The notes beneath the pieces are model-generated. The model was not told where the DNA came from. It did not search any database and worked only from the letters and a program-made list of their open reading frames with translations. From positions 1-64,000 of the forward strand of contig NZ_JHXV01000010.1 in NCBI RefSeq assembly GCF_000621625.1: a stretch of DNA of 64,000 bases, written 5' to 3'. Shown here piece by piece: positions 1 to 8,283 of the stretch (position 1 is the stretch's first letter; each line of letters begins with the position of its first letter). This DNA is from Crocinitomix catalasitica ATCC 23190. Its GTDB lineage: Bacteria; Bacteroidota; Bacteroidia; Flavobacteriales_D; Crocinitomicaceae. Both the position numbers and the translations under genes were made by a program.

Positions 1-40
1 CTGACATATAGCAAATATGCAAAAAAAAGATGATAGGAGT

Positions 41-123
41 GGCATTACAAATGCCAAAATAAGAACACACACGTTCGGCAAAAGCTCAGTGCAACGCTCA
101 TTACGCTTTGCTAAATGAGCGCG
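41..123. repeat. Intergenic hairpins and repeat-like segment
   Basis: Seen: an inverted repeat GGCATT/AATGCC at 41-46 and 50-55, then a segment containing TTCGGCAAAAGCTCAGTGCAACG, then a hairpin CGCTCATT (95-102) / AATGAGCG (114-121) with an 11-nt loop. From memory, the middle segment resembles the dispersed repeats often found between Bacteroidota genes, but no second copy was found in this window, so the repeat call is an inference. The segment abuts the end of the truncated reading frame at 111-209. Confidence 0.4.
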
Positions 124-209
124 AGATTTATTAAAATAGGTTGATTATCATTTTGACTCCAAACTAGGTTTGTAGCCAAGGCAATGAATAAAAGAAAGAT
201 GATTTTCAT
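111..209 (-). pseudogene. Truncated 5' remnant of an exported TlpA-like paralog
   Basis: Seen: an ATG at 209 opens a 32-codon frame ending in TAG at 111. It encodes a signal peptide (MKIIFLLFIALATNLVWSQ) followed by NDNQPILINLALI. The layout hydrophobic core, WSQ cleavage region and an acidic/PILxIN stretch matches the start of the intact thioredoxin-like protein upstream (WSQ, then VDKAPILTIN). It starts 28 nt downstream of that gene's stop on the same strand. Inference: a tandem duplicate that lost everything after about 30 codons, with repeat-like DNA at the break. A real short peptide is less likely. Confidence 0.5.
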
Positions 210-237
210 GTTTTTAATATTGGCTGCGTGAAACAAA

Positions 238-1611
238 TTACAAATGTGATTTCAGTTCTTCTAATAATCCGTCGTGGGAAGGACGCATGGCTTGAGGCGC
301 AATGATCATACCTTCTTGATCAATTAATATATATCGCGGAATACCTTGCACATCAAATGCGTCAAAAAATGGATCTTGCCCGCTACCACTGATTAAATTA
401 ATACCGTCAATTTTGTATTTTTGAATTGCAGCGCGCCAATTTTCATCCGAATTATCTTGTGATATATTGACGAATACGATATTCTTTCCTTCCATCGATT
501 TTTTGACTTCGGCTAAATGAGGTAATTCCTTAATACAAGGCGTGCACCAACTTGCCCAAATATCAATATAAACCAACTTTCCCTTAAAATCACTTAAGCT
601 AACCAATGCTCCTGACTCATCTTTAAAAGTGAATTGAGGAGCGACCTTGCCTGGTGCCACTTTTTGAATTTGACTATATTTTTTTTCTACTTCTGGAAAA
701 CGAGAATGTTTTGAGGCTATTTTTTGGATCGATAAAAATACGCTGTCCAATGCTTTGGTTCTATTCAATTCATTAAGACCAATATTTATCGCAAGTATTT
801 CTTTGATGGCCTTATTTTTAATCAATTTTTCAATTCTTTGGATTTTCTGTTGACTATAATCTTTTAAAGAATCACTAGCTTTTCGTGAAGTTTTAAGCTC
901 GCTTTGAATGTACTTTTCAACGACAGGAATATAATTAGGTACATCCAATAATTTGGGATTATCATAGCTGAAATACTCAAAAATATCAGGGAATTTATCA
1001 GAAACTTTAAATTCGGGATCACTGGTCATATAACGATGAAGACCCTCATAATCACAAAGTCTTTCAATCCTTTTAAATACAATAAAAAATTTCTCTGTTC
1101 TTGCTAAGTTCGAAGTGAATTCAGGTCTTCTTTGATTCAATAAATTCGTTAAAAGAAAATTTAATTTATCTACCTGACTCAAATAAGCTGCTTCGTCCAA
1201 TTTCCAATTCTCCCAGCCGCTATATTCAACTACCAGATCAAGCTTATCTTGCAAATATTCATTCTCTGGACTGCCAATGCCTTTAAAAATTACCCCTTCA
1301 TTTTCAATATCATAGGATACTTCAAGTTTAAAGTCAGGTGTCAAATAAAAGTCATACCAATAATCTCCATTAATTAATCTATAATAGCCTTCTTTGGTGT
1401 CTTGATATAGCTTGATTTGACTACCCGATTTTGAATCATATTTCCCAATAATATTTGCTTCAAAATCTTTAATTATTATGCTGTCTTTAGCCGCTTTAAC
1501 AATGTTAATAGTAAGAATTGGAGCTTTATCTACTTGGCTCCATGAATGATTCGAGGTAAAAGCAATTAGAAAAATAAAAAGGAATCTAATATTTTTTTGG
1601 AATTGTTTCAT
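238..1611 (-). CDS. Exported TlpA-like thioredoxin-domain protein
   Basis: A 457-aa protein with a signal peptide of about 26 residues (ends HSWSQ). Residues about 27-317 are an unrecognised, Lys/Glu/Asp-rich region of the kind seen in front of TlpA-like domains in Bacteroidota. The C-terminal thioredoxin fold spans about 318-457. The redox motif WASWCTPC has cysteines at about 356 and 359, and the cis-proline is in GIPRY (about Pro425). The family reduces or resolves disulfides in periplasmic partner proteins; the partner here is unknown. The start is an ATG 14 nt after the stop of the damaged parE frame, so transcription may come through from that locus. The truncated paralog follows immediately. 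Confidence 0.85.
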   Translation of the reverse strand: MKQFQKNIRFLFIFLIAFTSNHSWSQVDKAPILTINIVKAAKDSIIIKDFEANIIGKYDSKSGSQIKLYQDTKEGYYRLINGDYWYDFYLTPDFKLEVSYDIENEGVIFKGIGSPENEYLQDKLDLVVEYSGWENWKLDEAAYLSQVDKLNFLLTNLLNQRRPEFTSNLARTEKFFIVFKRIERLCDYEGLHRYMTSDPEFKVSDKFPDIFEYFSYDNPKLLDVPNYIPVVEKYIQSELKTSRKASDSLKDYSQQKIQRIEKLIKNKAIKEILAINIGLNELNRTKALDSVFLSIQKIASKHSRFPEVEKKYSQIQKVAPGKVAPQFTFKDESGALVSLSDFKGKLVYIDIWASWCTPCIKELPHLAEVKKSMEGKNIVFVNISQDNSDENWRAAIQKYKIDGINLISGSGQDPFFDAFDVQGIPRYILIDQEGMIIAPQAMRPSHDGLLEELKSHL

Positions 1612-1625
1612 AGCTTGAGAATTGT

Positions 1626-1905
1626 TTACAGTGTCTCATTTAGATCCTGCTTACCAATAATAGCCATAATTTCGATATTTTCTTGAATTATTCTGAAGTA
1701 AATACTATCGACTCCACAAACATATCTTCGATAATTTGGTTTTATATAATCAACATTTTCAAACGAATAGGGACGAATTGTAATGATTTCGAAATGTTCG
1801 AAAAATGAATCGTAATATACGTCGGTTTGTTTAATGCCGGATTTAATAACTCTGTACTGATGAATTCTAATTAAATCATTTTTTACTTAATTTATAATTT
1901 GCCAT
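1626..1905 (-). pseudogene. parE: Frameshifted ParE-family toxin
   Basis: Seen: an ATG at 1905 overlaps the last codons of the antitoxin gene and encodes MANYKLSKK before an in-frame TGA at 1878-1876. Reading on in another frame from 1881 gives NDLIRIHQYRVIKSG and later YRRYVCGVDSIYFRI and ENIEIMAIIGKQD, ending in TAA at 1626. Those segments are typical of the RelE/ParE mRNA- or gyrase-targeting toxin family, and ParE proteins normally begin KYKLSKKAxNDLxxIxxY. So two to eight bases are missing at the A6 run (1879-1884). The toxin is probably inactive unless there is ribosomal frameshifting or a sequence error. Confidence 0.8.
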
Positions 1906-2137
1906 TAAGTAATGATTTAGACTTTGCTAAAATTTTTTCTTTACTATCGTTGGTAAATCCATTTTGTTCGGCTCTTTCCAATTTTAGACGTACCCAATCA
2001 ATTTGTTTTTGCTGATTTCTAGCCTGTCTGATTAAATCATTTATTAATTCACTTTTACTTGAATATTCTAAATACTCAATTGGGGCATTGAGCCATTCAT
2101 TGTTCGGGGCAGTAAATGAGATACTTTGGCGTTTCAT
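1892..2137 (-). CDS. parD: ParD-family antitoxin
   Basis: An 81-aa protein (MKRQSISFTAPNNEWLN...). The N-terminal RQSISFT strand followed by the EYSSKSELINDLIRQAR helix is the ribbon-helix-helix DNA-binding fold of ParD/CopG-like antitoxins. The C-terminal half (about residues 45-81) is the flexible toxin-binding segment, with ERAEQNGFTN...KEKILAKSKS. The ATG at 2137 is preferred; an in-frame GTG at 2164 would add nine residues not expected in the family. The toxin start overlaps the antitoxin stop, the usual coupled order. ParD normally represses its own operon and neutralises ParE. Here the toxin frame is broken, so this may be a relic or a stand-alone regulator. Confidence 0.85.
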   Translation of the reverse strand: MKRQSISFTAPNNEWLNAPIEYLEYSSKSELINDLIRQARNQQKQIDWVRLKLERAEQNGFTNDSKEKILAKSKSLLNGKL

Positions 2138-2236
2138 TTCAGATGTTTTGATGTAATTATACACCTATAAAGCACCATTTTCAAGTTGGTTAAATCAAAA
2201 AATGTTGAAAAATTCACTTTATAATTTATGAATTGC

Positions 2237-2641
2237 CTATCTCTTCACCCCAAACAATTCACCTATTGTTGCTTTTTTATTGGCATCAACAGTGAAAGGC
2301 AAGTAGAATAAAGGTAGAATTTCTGTAGACTTTTGAATCATATCGATCGCAATCGCATCAATAGGCTCTGCATCCTGTTCGGTTTGAATTTGAACTTCAT
2401 AAGCCAAGGCATACGCATTCATTTTCTCTTCCTCCATTTCAGATGTGCAATACTTCGTTAGGGCTTCAATAACTTTACCGATAGTAGGTACATTTTTAGT
2501 GTCAATTTCCATCTCTAAAGGATGTACATTGTCAATTGTATCTAAGAAAGCTCCGAAAGGGTAGGCCTCGCCAGTTTCATTCAATAAATCAGTTGCATAT
2601 TCAACTGTATGGGCTAACATTTTTTCTATTTCTTCGGTCAT
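2237..2641 (-). CDS. Unknown acidic protein coupled to uvrB
   Basis: A 134-aa, strongly acidic, soluble-looking protein with no signal peptide, membrane helix or recognised motif. Its middle (about 30-70) alternates PLEMEID, TIGKVIEAL and a second EMEEEKMNAYALAYEV stretch, suggesting a small alpha/beta fold. The ATG overlaps the uvrB stop by four bases (ATGA), which points to translational coupling, and it is the last gene of the ispH-uvrB run. No function is proposed. Being co-translated with a repair gene is only weak evidence for a repair role. Confidence 0.7.
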   Translation of the reverse strand: MTEEIEKMLAHTVEYATDLLNETGEAYPFGAFLDTIDNVHPLEMEIDTKNVPTIGKVIEALTKYCTSEMEEEKMNAYALAYEVQIQTEQDAEPIDAIAIDMIQKSTEILPLFYLPFTVDANKKATIGELFGVKR

Positions 2642-4659
2642 GATTTTGATTTGATTTTTTTCTCAAGGACAAACATTTCGTCTCTTAAACGAGCTGCTTC
2701 TATGAAATCTAAAGCTTTAGCAGCTTTTTCCATATCCTTTTTAATTTTTTTAATTGTTTTCTCCAGATTGTCTACAGTCATATATTCGTAAACTGGATCA
2801 GCTGCAATAGCTGCTTCAATTTCGAGGTTATAGGCAACTTCTTGTCCATCCTTATCCGCAACTTTGGTTTGCTTCAAGATCGATTCAATTGATTTTCTAA
2901 TCTGAGTAGGGGTAATGTTGTGATCTAAATTATATTGATGTTGAATTGCACGTCGACGATTGGTCTCATCAATGGTTTTCTGCATCGAATTCGTGATCTT
3001 ATCGGCATACATAATCACATGCCCATTTATATTTCTAGCGGCTCTACCAACAGTTTGTGTCAATGCTCGCTCAGATCTTAAGAATCCTTCTTTATCTGCA
3101 TCTATAATCGCGACCAATGAGACTTCCGGTAAATCTAATCCTTCTCTTAAAAGATTCACACCAATCAATACATCAAAATCGCCTAAACGCAATTGTCTTA
3201 AAATTTCTACTCTTTCCAATGTATCAACATCCGAATGAATATAACGACATGGTATGCCTAATTTATCTAAGTATTTTTGCAATTCCTCAGCCATTCTTTT
3301 GGTCAAAGTTGTTACCAATACTCTTTCGTCTTTGTCTTTTCTAATATGAATCTCTTCTATTAAATCATCAATCTGATTCTGACTAGGACGGATTTCAATT
3401 TCAGGATCTAAAAGCCCTGTCGGTCGAATGATTTGTTCGACAAATATACCTTCAGATTTTTCCAATTCATAATCTGAAGGTGTAGCACTTACATACAAAG
3501 TTTGCGGCGTAATTTCTTCAAATTCTTCGAATTTTAAAGGCCTATTATCCATTGCAGCAGGTAATCTGAATCCGAATTCTACCAAATTGATTTTTCGTGC
3601 TCTATCGCCTCCATACATCGCCTTAATTTGTGGTAAGGTCACGTGACTTTCGTCAATCATCATCACAAAGTCATCCGGAAAATAATCCAATAAACAGAAT
3701 GGTCTCGAACCAGGTTCTCGTCTATCAAAATACCTAGAATAATTCTCAATACCCGAACAATAACCTAATTCACGAATCATTTCTAAATCGTAAGTCGCTC
3801 TGTCTTCAATTCGTTTGGCTTCAACTAATTTCCCTTCAGATTTTAAGAATTCAACATGTTTACCAATATCTAATTCTATATCACCAATTGCTCGATTAAT
3901 TGTTGCTTGACTGGAAACAAATATATTCGCTGGAAAAATATTGATCTCCTCAAAATTTTCAATTTTCGAATTATTGATGGGATCGAAAGTATAAATCTCT
4001 TCAATCTCATCGCCCCAATAAATTAAACGTAGGGCATAATCGGCATAAGCCAAAAATATATCTACTGTATCTCCTTTCACTCTAAAGTTACCACGAGAGG
4101 GATCAGTGTCATTTCTTGAATAAAGGTTCTGCACCAACTCCAAAAGGAACTTATTCCTAGAGAACGACATCCCCCTTTTCACTTCAATAATACTATTCTG
4201 AAACTCGTCAGGATTACCTATACCATAAATACAAGAAACCGATGCGATAATCACAACATCTTTTCTGCCAGACAATAATGCTGATGTAGCTGCTAATCGC
4301 AACTTCTCAATTTCATCATTGATAGACATATCCTTTTCAATAAAGGTATCAGTCGTAGGTAAATAGGCTTCGGGTTGATAATAGTCGTAATAAGACACAA
4401 AATACTCTACTGCATTCTTAGGAAAGAAACTTTTGAACTCACCATATAATTGAGCAGCTAAAGTCTTATTATGGGATAGAATTAGGGTAGGTCTATTCAC
4501 TTCTTTAATGACATTGGCCATTGTAAAAGTTTTTCCACTCCCTGTAACACCAAGAAGTGTCTGATATGCAGTTCCAGCATTCAGGCCTTCAACCAATTGT
4601 TTGATTGCCTCTGGTTGGTCTCCGGTAGGTGAGAATTCCGCCTCTAATTCAAAATCCAT
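2638..4659 (-). CDS. uvrB: UvrABC system subunit B
   Basis: A 673-aa protein, the usual UvrB length. UvrB loads at DNA lesions with UvrA, verifies damage and recruits UvrC for dual incision in nucleotide excision repair. Seen in order: Walker A GVTGSGKT at 37-44, the damage-probing beta-hairpin region rich in Tyr (about 86-110, YYDYYQPEAY), the motif II sequence MIDESHVT near 335, helicase motifs V and VI (GVNLLREGLDLPEV, QTVGRAARN), and a C-terminal UVR motif (about 634-668, AAKALDFIEAARLRDE) for UvrA/UvrC contact. The ATG start shares one base with the ispH stop (TAATG), so the two are probably co-translated. Confidence 0.97.
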   Translation of the reverse strand: MDFELEAEFSPTGDQPEAIKQLVEGLNAGTAYQTLLGVTGSGKTFTMANVIKEVNRPTLILSHNKTLAAQLYGEFKSFFPKNAVEYFVSYYDYYQPEAYLPTTDTFIEKDMSINDEIEKLRLAATSALLSGRKDVVIIASVSCIYGIGNPDEFQNSIIEVKRGMSFSRNKFLLELVQNLYSRNDTDPSRGNFRVKGDTVDIFLAYADYALRLIYWGDEIEEIYTFDPINNSKIENFEEINIFPANIFVSSQATINRAIGDIELDIGKHVEFLKSEGKLVEAKRIEDRATYDLEMIRELGYCSGIENYSRYFDRREPGSRPFCLLDYFPDDFVMMIDESHVTLPQIKAMYGGDRARKINLVEFGFRLPAAMDNRPLKFEEFEEITPQTLYVSATPSDYELEKSEGIFVEQIIRPTGLLDPEIEIRPSQNQIDDLIEEIHIRKDKDERVLVTTLTKRMAEELQKYLDKLGIPCRYIHSDVDTLERVEILRQLRLGDFDVLIGVNLLREGLDLPEVSLVAIIDADKEGFLRSERALTQTVGRAARNINGHVIMYADKITNSMQKTIDETNRRRAIQHQYNLDHNITPTQIRKSIESILKQTKVADKDGQEVAYNLEIEAAIAADPVYEYMTVDNLEKTIKKIKKDMEKAAKALDFIEAARLRDEMFVLEKKIKSKS

Positions 4660-5891
4660 TATTTAAAATTATTTTTTAAAATGGTTAATGCCGATTCGAC
4701 GTCTAAATTAAGATCTTGTAATTCTCCCAGTCGCTGTATCACTCTGTCAACAGTCGAATCCGGGCAAGATGCACCACTCGTTATAATTATTTTTAACGCT
4801 TTATCAGTCGGTAAATAATTTTCTGTATCAACAGTTTTGTTTTGATGCAAATCATAATGATGAATGTGATCTTTATCAATTAATTCTGTTTCGTCTTTTA
4901 TATAATAAGTCTTAAATTTTTTTTCTAATAATTCCACCAAATGTGAGGTGTTCGAACTGTTATAACCGCCAATAACAAAGGCAACATCTGCATCCTCCTC
5001 TAAAAGTGCTAGCGTAGCCGTTTGATTGTCGTTTGTTGCATAACACAAAGTGTCACGTGTATTCGCAAAATGCTGATCCTTATTTTCTGAACCAAATTTT
5101 TGATTCATAATATCTGCTAAATAATCAGATATTTCTTGTGTTTCAGAAGCTAACATTGTGGTTTGATTCACAACCCCAATTCGATCAAAATCAGTTTCAA
5201 AATTCAAACCTTCACTCGTTCTTGTACTAAAATGTTTGGCAAAGTCAGCTTTAGATCTTTTCCCTAGAATGATCTCTCCTAATATTTTTGCTTCCTCAAT
5301 ATCTCTTAAGACAATTGATTTCGCATGTTCTTTTGCATGCGAAAAAGTAGCTCTAGTCTCTTCATGCTTGTCTTTACCATGAATGATGACTGTATAATCA
5401 TCGTTTCCTAGTTTTTCAGACTTGTTCCAAACCCGTTCAACAAAAGGGCAAGTGGTATTGTATTTTTTTGTCTCAATACCTTTTTTCTCAAGAATTGATT
5501 CAATCTCAATTGTCGTTCCAAAGGCTGGAATGATAACAACATCTTCTGGATGAATTTCGTCCCATTCTTTTAATTGATTCCCTTGTGTATCTTGAATGAA
5601 TTCGATGCCGTTTTTTTCTAAATCTGCATTCACACTTGGGTTATGAATCATTTGACTCAAAAGAAATATACGTTTATCAGGATTCTCAGCCAATGCACGA
5701 TAAGAAATTTCAATTGCATTTTCAACGCCAAAACAAAATCCAAAATGGCGCGCTAAAACAAATTGAATGCCGTCAAAATTTAAAAGCGTCGGACTAAAGT
5801 CTTTTTTTCTATTGTCATTATTCGATCGTATTGCTTTAACCCTACTGATAATAGGCGAGCGATAATAAAGAGGAATATCAAACTGTTTCAA
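4659..5891 (-). CDS. ispH: 4-hydroxy-3-methylbut-2-enyl diphosphate reductase, TTG start
   Basis: A 410-aa IspH (LytB), the last enzyme of the MEP pathway, making IPP and DMAPP from HMBPP with a [4Fe-4S] cluster. The three cluster cysteines are in FGFCFGV (Cys53), TTCPFV (Cys148) and DTLCYATND (Cys283); EETRATFSHA and ASCPDS are further family features. It belongs to the long form with an extra 40-residue N-terminus. The first codon is TTG at 5891; the following residues (KQFDIPLYYRSPIIS) match the N-terminus I recall for Bacteroidota IspH, so the rare start looks real. A TATCTTTG promoter lies about 60 nt upstream. It leads the ispH-uvrB operon. Confidence 0.95.
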   Translation of the reverse strand: MKQFDIPLYYRSPIISRVKAIRSNNDNRKKDFSPTLLNFDGIQFVLARHFGFCFGVENAIEISYRALAENPDKRIFLLSQMIHNPSVNADLEKNGIEFIQDTQGNQLKEWDEIHPEDVVIIPAFGTTIEIESILEKKGIETKKYNTTCPFVERVWNKSEKLGNDDYTVIIHGKDKHEETRATFSHAKEHAKSIVLRDIEEAKILGEIILGKRSKADFAKHFSTRTSEGLNFETDFDRIGVVNQTTMLASETQEISDYLADIMNQKFGSENKDQHFANTRDTLCYATNDNQTATLALLEEDADVAFVIGGYNSSNTSHLVELLEKKFKTYYIKDETELIDKDHIHHYDLHQNKTVDTENYLPTDKALKIIITSGASCPDSTVDRVIQRLGELQDLNLDVESALTILKNNFK

Positions 5892-5953
5892 GCTTAAGTT
5901 TTTTTACTGGTGAATGTTTTGAGTAAACTATTGCTCTAATAGTTCAATCAATA

Positions 5954-5961
5954 CAAAGATA
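5954..5961 (-). promoter_or_regulatory. Bacteroidota -7 element for ispH
   Basis: The minus strand reads TATCTTTG here, a perfect match to TAnnTTTG. It lies about 63-70 nt upstream of the TTG start of ispH, in an otherwise empty gap. No clear -33 TTTG was checked quantitatively. Confidence 0.6.
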
Positions 5962-5996
5962 AGCAATAAATTATTGGCTACTTGTATGATTTGATC

Positions 5997-6710
5997 TTAT
6001 TCAATGGGCAAGTCGATCAATTCATCAAGATCAAAATAACTCATTTGGTCACCACTCCAATGTTTAATAGTATTTTGCTTATTGTCAATCAAATAAAGGG
6101 TAGGGAAGTAGCCGTTAGAGGCGTCGTGAAAGAGTGTTGAACTCGTTACGCTATACGTATTCATTCCTTCTGCATTAGTCTTTAAAATAAATCGATCTAT
6201 TGATTCTTGATTACTAGGGAAATAAATATCAATTGGAATTTTTTGACCGGCTTTAATATTTGCCCCTAATTTTCTAGCGGTAGCTTTACAATGGGGGCAT
6301 GATGTGGTAAAGAAGGCAACAAGTCTAAATTTGGTCTTTTCGTCAACGGATTGTCCGACGTGACTATACAATGTCTGAATATCTGAAACCTGCTCGTCAT
6401 CTGAGTAATCACCATAGTCACTATTATAAATAGGAGCAAGACCAAAACCGGCACCGAATCCGATAACACTTCCTATGATCAAGATGATCCAGAATTTAAT
6501 TTTTTTAGTTCGATTGAATAGAGAAAAAAGTTCTCTGAATGCTAAAATTGTTAGGATGATTATTATTAAACGAATAAATAAAGTACTAAAAACCCAACCC
6601 GTTTTAAAAGAGGTAATAAAAAGGAAAAGTATCTCTTCGAAATACAAACCTGTTAAAACGGCAAATAGGATAAAAAGGGTCGCCAATAAAATTCTAAATA
6701 AAATTCTCAT
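5997..6710 (-). CDS. Membrane-anchored thioredoxin-fold protein
   Basis: A 237-aa protein. The first about 105 residues form three hydrophobic helices (starting MRILFRILLATLFILF), then a linker (YNSDYGDYSDDEQ), then a thioredoxin-like domain with the redox motif TTSCPHCK. The CPHC pair resembles DsbA/TlpA-type oxidoreductases, and the soluble domain probably faces the periplasm (inference). ATG at 6710 is chosen: the longer in-frame TTG at 6740 would place the N-terminus on the U-tract of the upstream terminator. Only about 28 nt separate it from that terminator, so its promoter is unclear; read-through is possible. Confidence 0.75.
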   Translation of the reverse strand: MRILFRILLATLFILFAVLTGLYFEEILFLFITSFKTGWVFSTLFIRLIIIILTILAFRELFSLFNRTKKIKFWIILIIGSVIGFGAGFGLAPIYNSDYGDYSDDEQVSDIQTLYSHVGQSVDEKTKFRLVAFFTTSCPHCKATARKLGANIKAGQKIPIDIYFPSNQESIDRFILKTNAEGMNTYSVTSSTLFHDASNGYFPTLYLIDNKQNTIKHWSGDQMSYFDLDELIDLPIE

Positions 6711-6738
6711 ATGCTTAGTATAGACTATAAAATTAGTC

Positions 6739-6776
6739 AAAAAAAAAGCAGATTACCGTAAGGTAATCTGCTTTTA
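6739..6776 (-). terminator. Rho-independent terminator of the small lipoprotein gene
   Basis: A perfect 10-bp stem GCAGATTACC (6748-6757) / GGTAATCTGC (6762-6771) with a 4-nt loop. On the minus strand it is followed by at least eight U residues. It sits about 20 nt past the end of the lipoprotein gene. Confidence 0.9.
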
Positions 6777-6794
6777 AATAAATGTTAGTATGGA

Positions 6795-6980
6795 TTACTT
6801 AGAAGACCAAGTACCACCACCAAGTTGACAAGCTGTTTCAGTTGTACCAGCTAAAGTTTTACCCATTTTTTCATAAGTAGTTACAGTACCATCATCATAA
6901 GTACATGTATAATCTTTTTTACAAGATGTCATTGTTGCTAAACCACCTACTACTACAGCGAAAACTAATAATTTTTTCAT
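6795..6980 (-). CDS. Small lipoprotein
   Basis: A 61-aa protein with a lipoprotein signal: a hydrophobic core (LLVFAVVVGGLATM) ending in TSC, with Cys20 as the likely lipidated residue. The mature part is about 42 residues (KKDYTCTYDDGTVTTYEKMG...) with two further cysteines that could form a disulfide (Cys26 and Cys52). The mature form resembles the many short KKxYTCxC lipoproteins of Flavobacteriales; function unknown. It is monocistronic: a near-consensus -7 element (TATCTTCA, minus strand, 7013-7020) lies upstream and a strong terminator follows. Confidence 0.8.
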   Translation of the reverse strand: MKKLLVFAVVVGGLATMTSCKKDYTCTYDDGTVTTYEKMGKTLAGTTETACQLGGGTWSSK

Positions 6981-7060
6981 AATTCTAATTTGTTAAGTTT
7001 ATATTTCGGTTGTGAAGATAACTATTAAAAGTAAATTGCCAAATAAATAGGGTGGTTTAT

Positions 7061-8245
7061 TTAGTAAAAGCAAATTGTTAATAAGGTCTGAATCCCAACA
7101 GTGAGTGCAGAGTTGTCTATGTCGAACTTCGCATTGTGGACTGGGAAATTAATCCCTTTTGCATCATTTGCGACTCCAATACGAATGAATGTAGCTGGAA
7201 TTTTTTGGCCATAATATGCAAAATCTTCTCCTGTTAAGCGAATTGGTAAATCAATAACATTCGATTCGCCAAAAAAGTCGCTTGTATTGACTTTTGTTCT
7301 AGCAGTTAATGCTAAATCATTCTCTAAGTATGGATATCCCTTTCTTATTTCAATGTCTAATGTACCACCAAAACTTTGCACCAATAATTCACTTTGTTTT
7401 TTAATAAGTTCGTGTGCTTTAGCTCTCCATTTTTCATCCATTGTGCGGAAAGTGCCTTGAATTGTCACATTGTTTGGGATCACATTCGTTGCTCCTAATC
7501 CTTCAATTCTGCCAAATGACAATACTGAAGGAATAGCAGGAGGACAATTCCTGCTAACAATTTGCTGTAAACTCACAATTAATTGTGCTGATATCGCAAT
7601 GGGATCTATATTTAAATGTGGCATAGCACCATGACCGCCTTTGCCTTTAACTGTTATGTAAATTTCATCACAAGAAGCCATGTACATGCCTGGTCGCAAT
7701 CCTATTTTGCCAACTTCTAATTCAGGGAATACATGTAATGCGTATATCTCATCAACTTTTGGGTTTTCTAAAACACCTGCATCAATCATTAATTTTGCTC
7801 CACCTGGTAACTTCTCTTCCCCTGGTTGAAAGATTAATTTAACAGCATGCTTTAACTCACTTCGCATGTCATTAATAATTTTTGCCGCACCAAGAAGAGT
7901 GGCTGTATGCACATCATGACCACATGCATGCATAATTCCGTCATGAACCGACTTATAAGGTACCTCATTCATTTCTTGTATCGGCAATGCATCCATATCT
8001 GCACGCAAAGCAATACATTTTTCATAAGAACCATCTGGTTCTATTAATGCAACAATTCCTGTCTCAACCCAACCAGTAGTAAAACTAATTCCCCAATCAC
8101 TTAATTGTTTTTGAACGAATGTTGACGTTTTAAATTCTTGAAAAGATAATTCAGGGTGCTTGTGTAAATGTTCTCGAATAGTAATTATCTCTTCTAAAAT
8201 TGCTGAAGATTTTTCTCTGATTATATCATGGTTTGACATCGTCAT
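7061..8245 (-). CDS. M20-family amidohydrolase
   Basis: A 394-aa zinc hydrolase of the M20D/HipO-like group (N-acyl-amino-acid or hippurate-type amidohydrolases). Seen: HKHPELSFQE near the N-terminus, DMDALP, the metal-site motif HACGHDVHTA, QPGEE with the catalytic Glu pair, the internal dimerisation domain after HVFPELEVGK, and a C-terminal GEDFAYY metal motif. Substrate cannot be read from the sequence. Start: ATG at 8245 (MTMSNHD) or 8239; the longer frame from 8350 overlaps the upstream gene and has no family similarity. It lies 38 nt downstream of the TolB/barrel gene. Confidence 0.9.
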   Translation of the reverse strand: MTMSNHDIIREKSSAILEEIITIREHLHKHPELSFQEFKTSTFVQKQLSDWGISFTTGWVETGIVALIEPDGSYEKCIALRADMDALPIQEMNEVPYKSVHDGIMHACGHDVHTATLLGAAKIINDMRSELKHAVKLIFQPGEEKLPGGAKLMIDAGVLENPKVDEIYALHVFPELEVGKIGLRPGMYMASCDEIYITVKGKGGHGAMPHLNIDPIAISAQLIVSLQQIVSRNCPPAIPSVLSFGRIEGLGATNVIPNNVTIQGTFRTMDEKWRAKAHELIKKQSELLVQSFGGTLDIEIRKGYPYLENDLALTARTKVNTSDFFGESNVIDLPIRLTGEDFAYYGQKIPATFIRIGVANDAKGINFPVHNAKFDIDNSALTVGIQTLLTICFY

Positions 8246-8283
8246 TATTAGAAATTTTATCTGATGAATGAATGAGCAGTTGC

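Noticed and set aside
2960-3344. Two plus-strand open frames inside uvrB
   Set aside because: They lie antisense to a fully conserved uvrB and show no recognisable domain; they look like shadows of a real gene.
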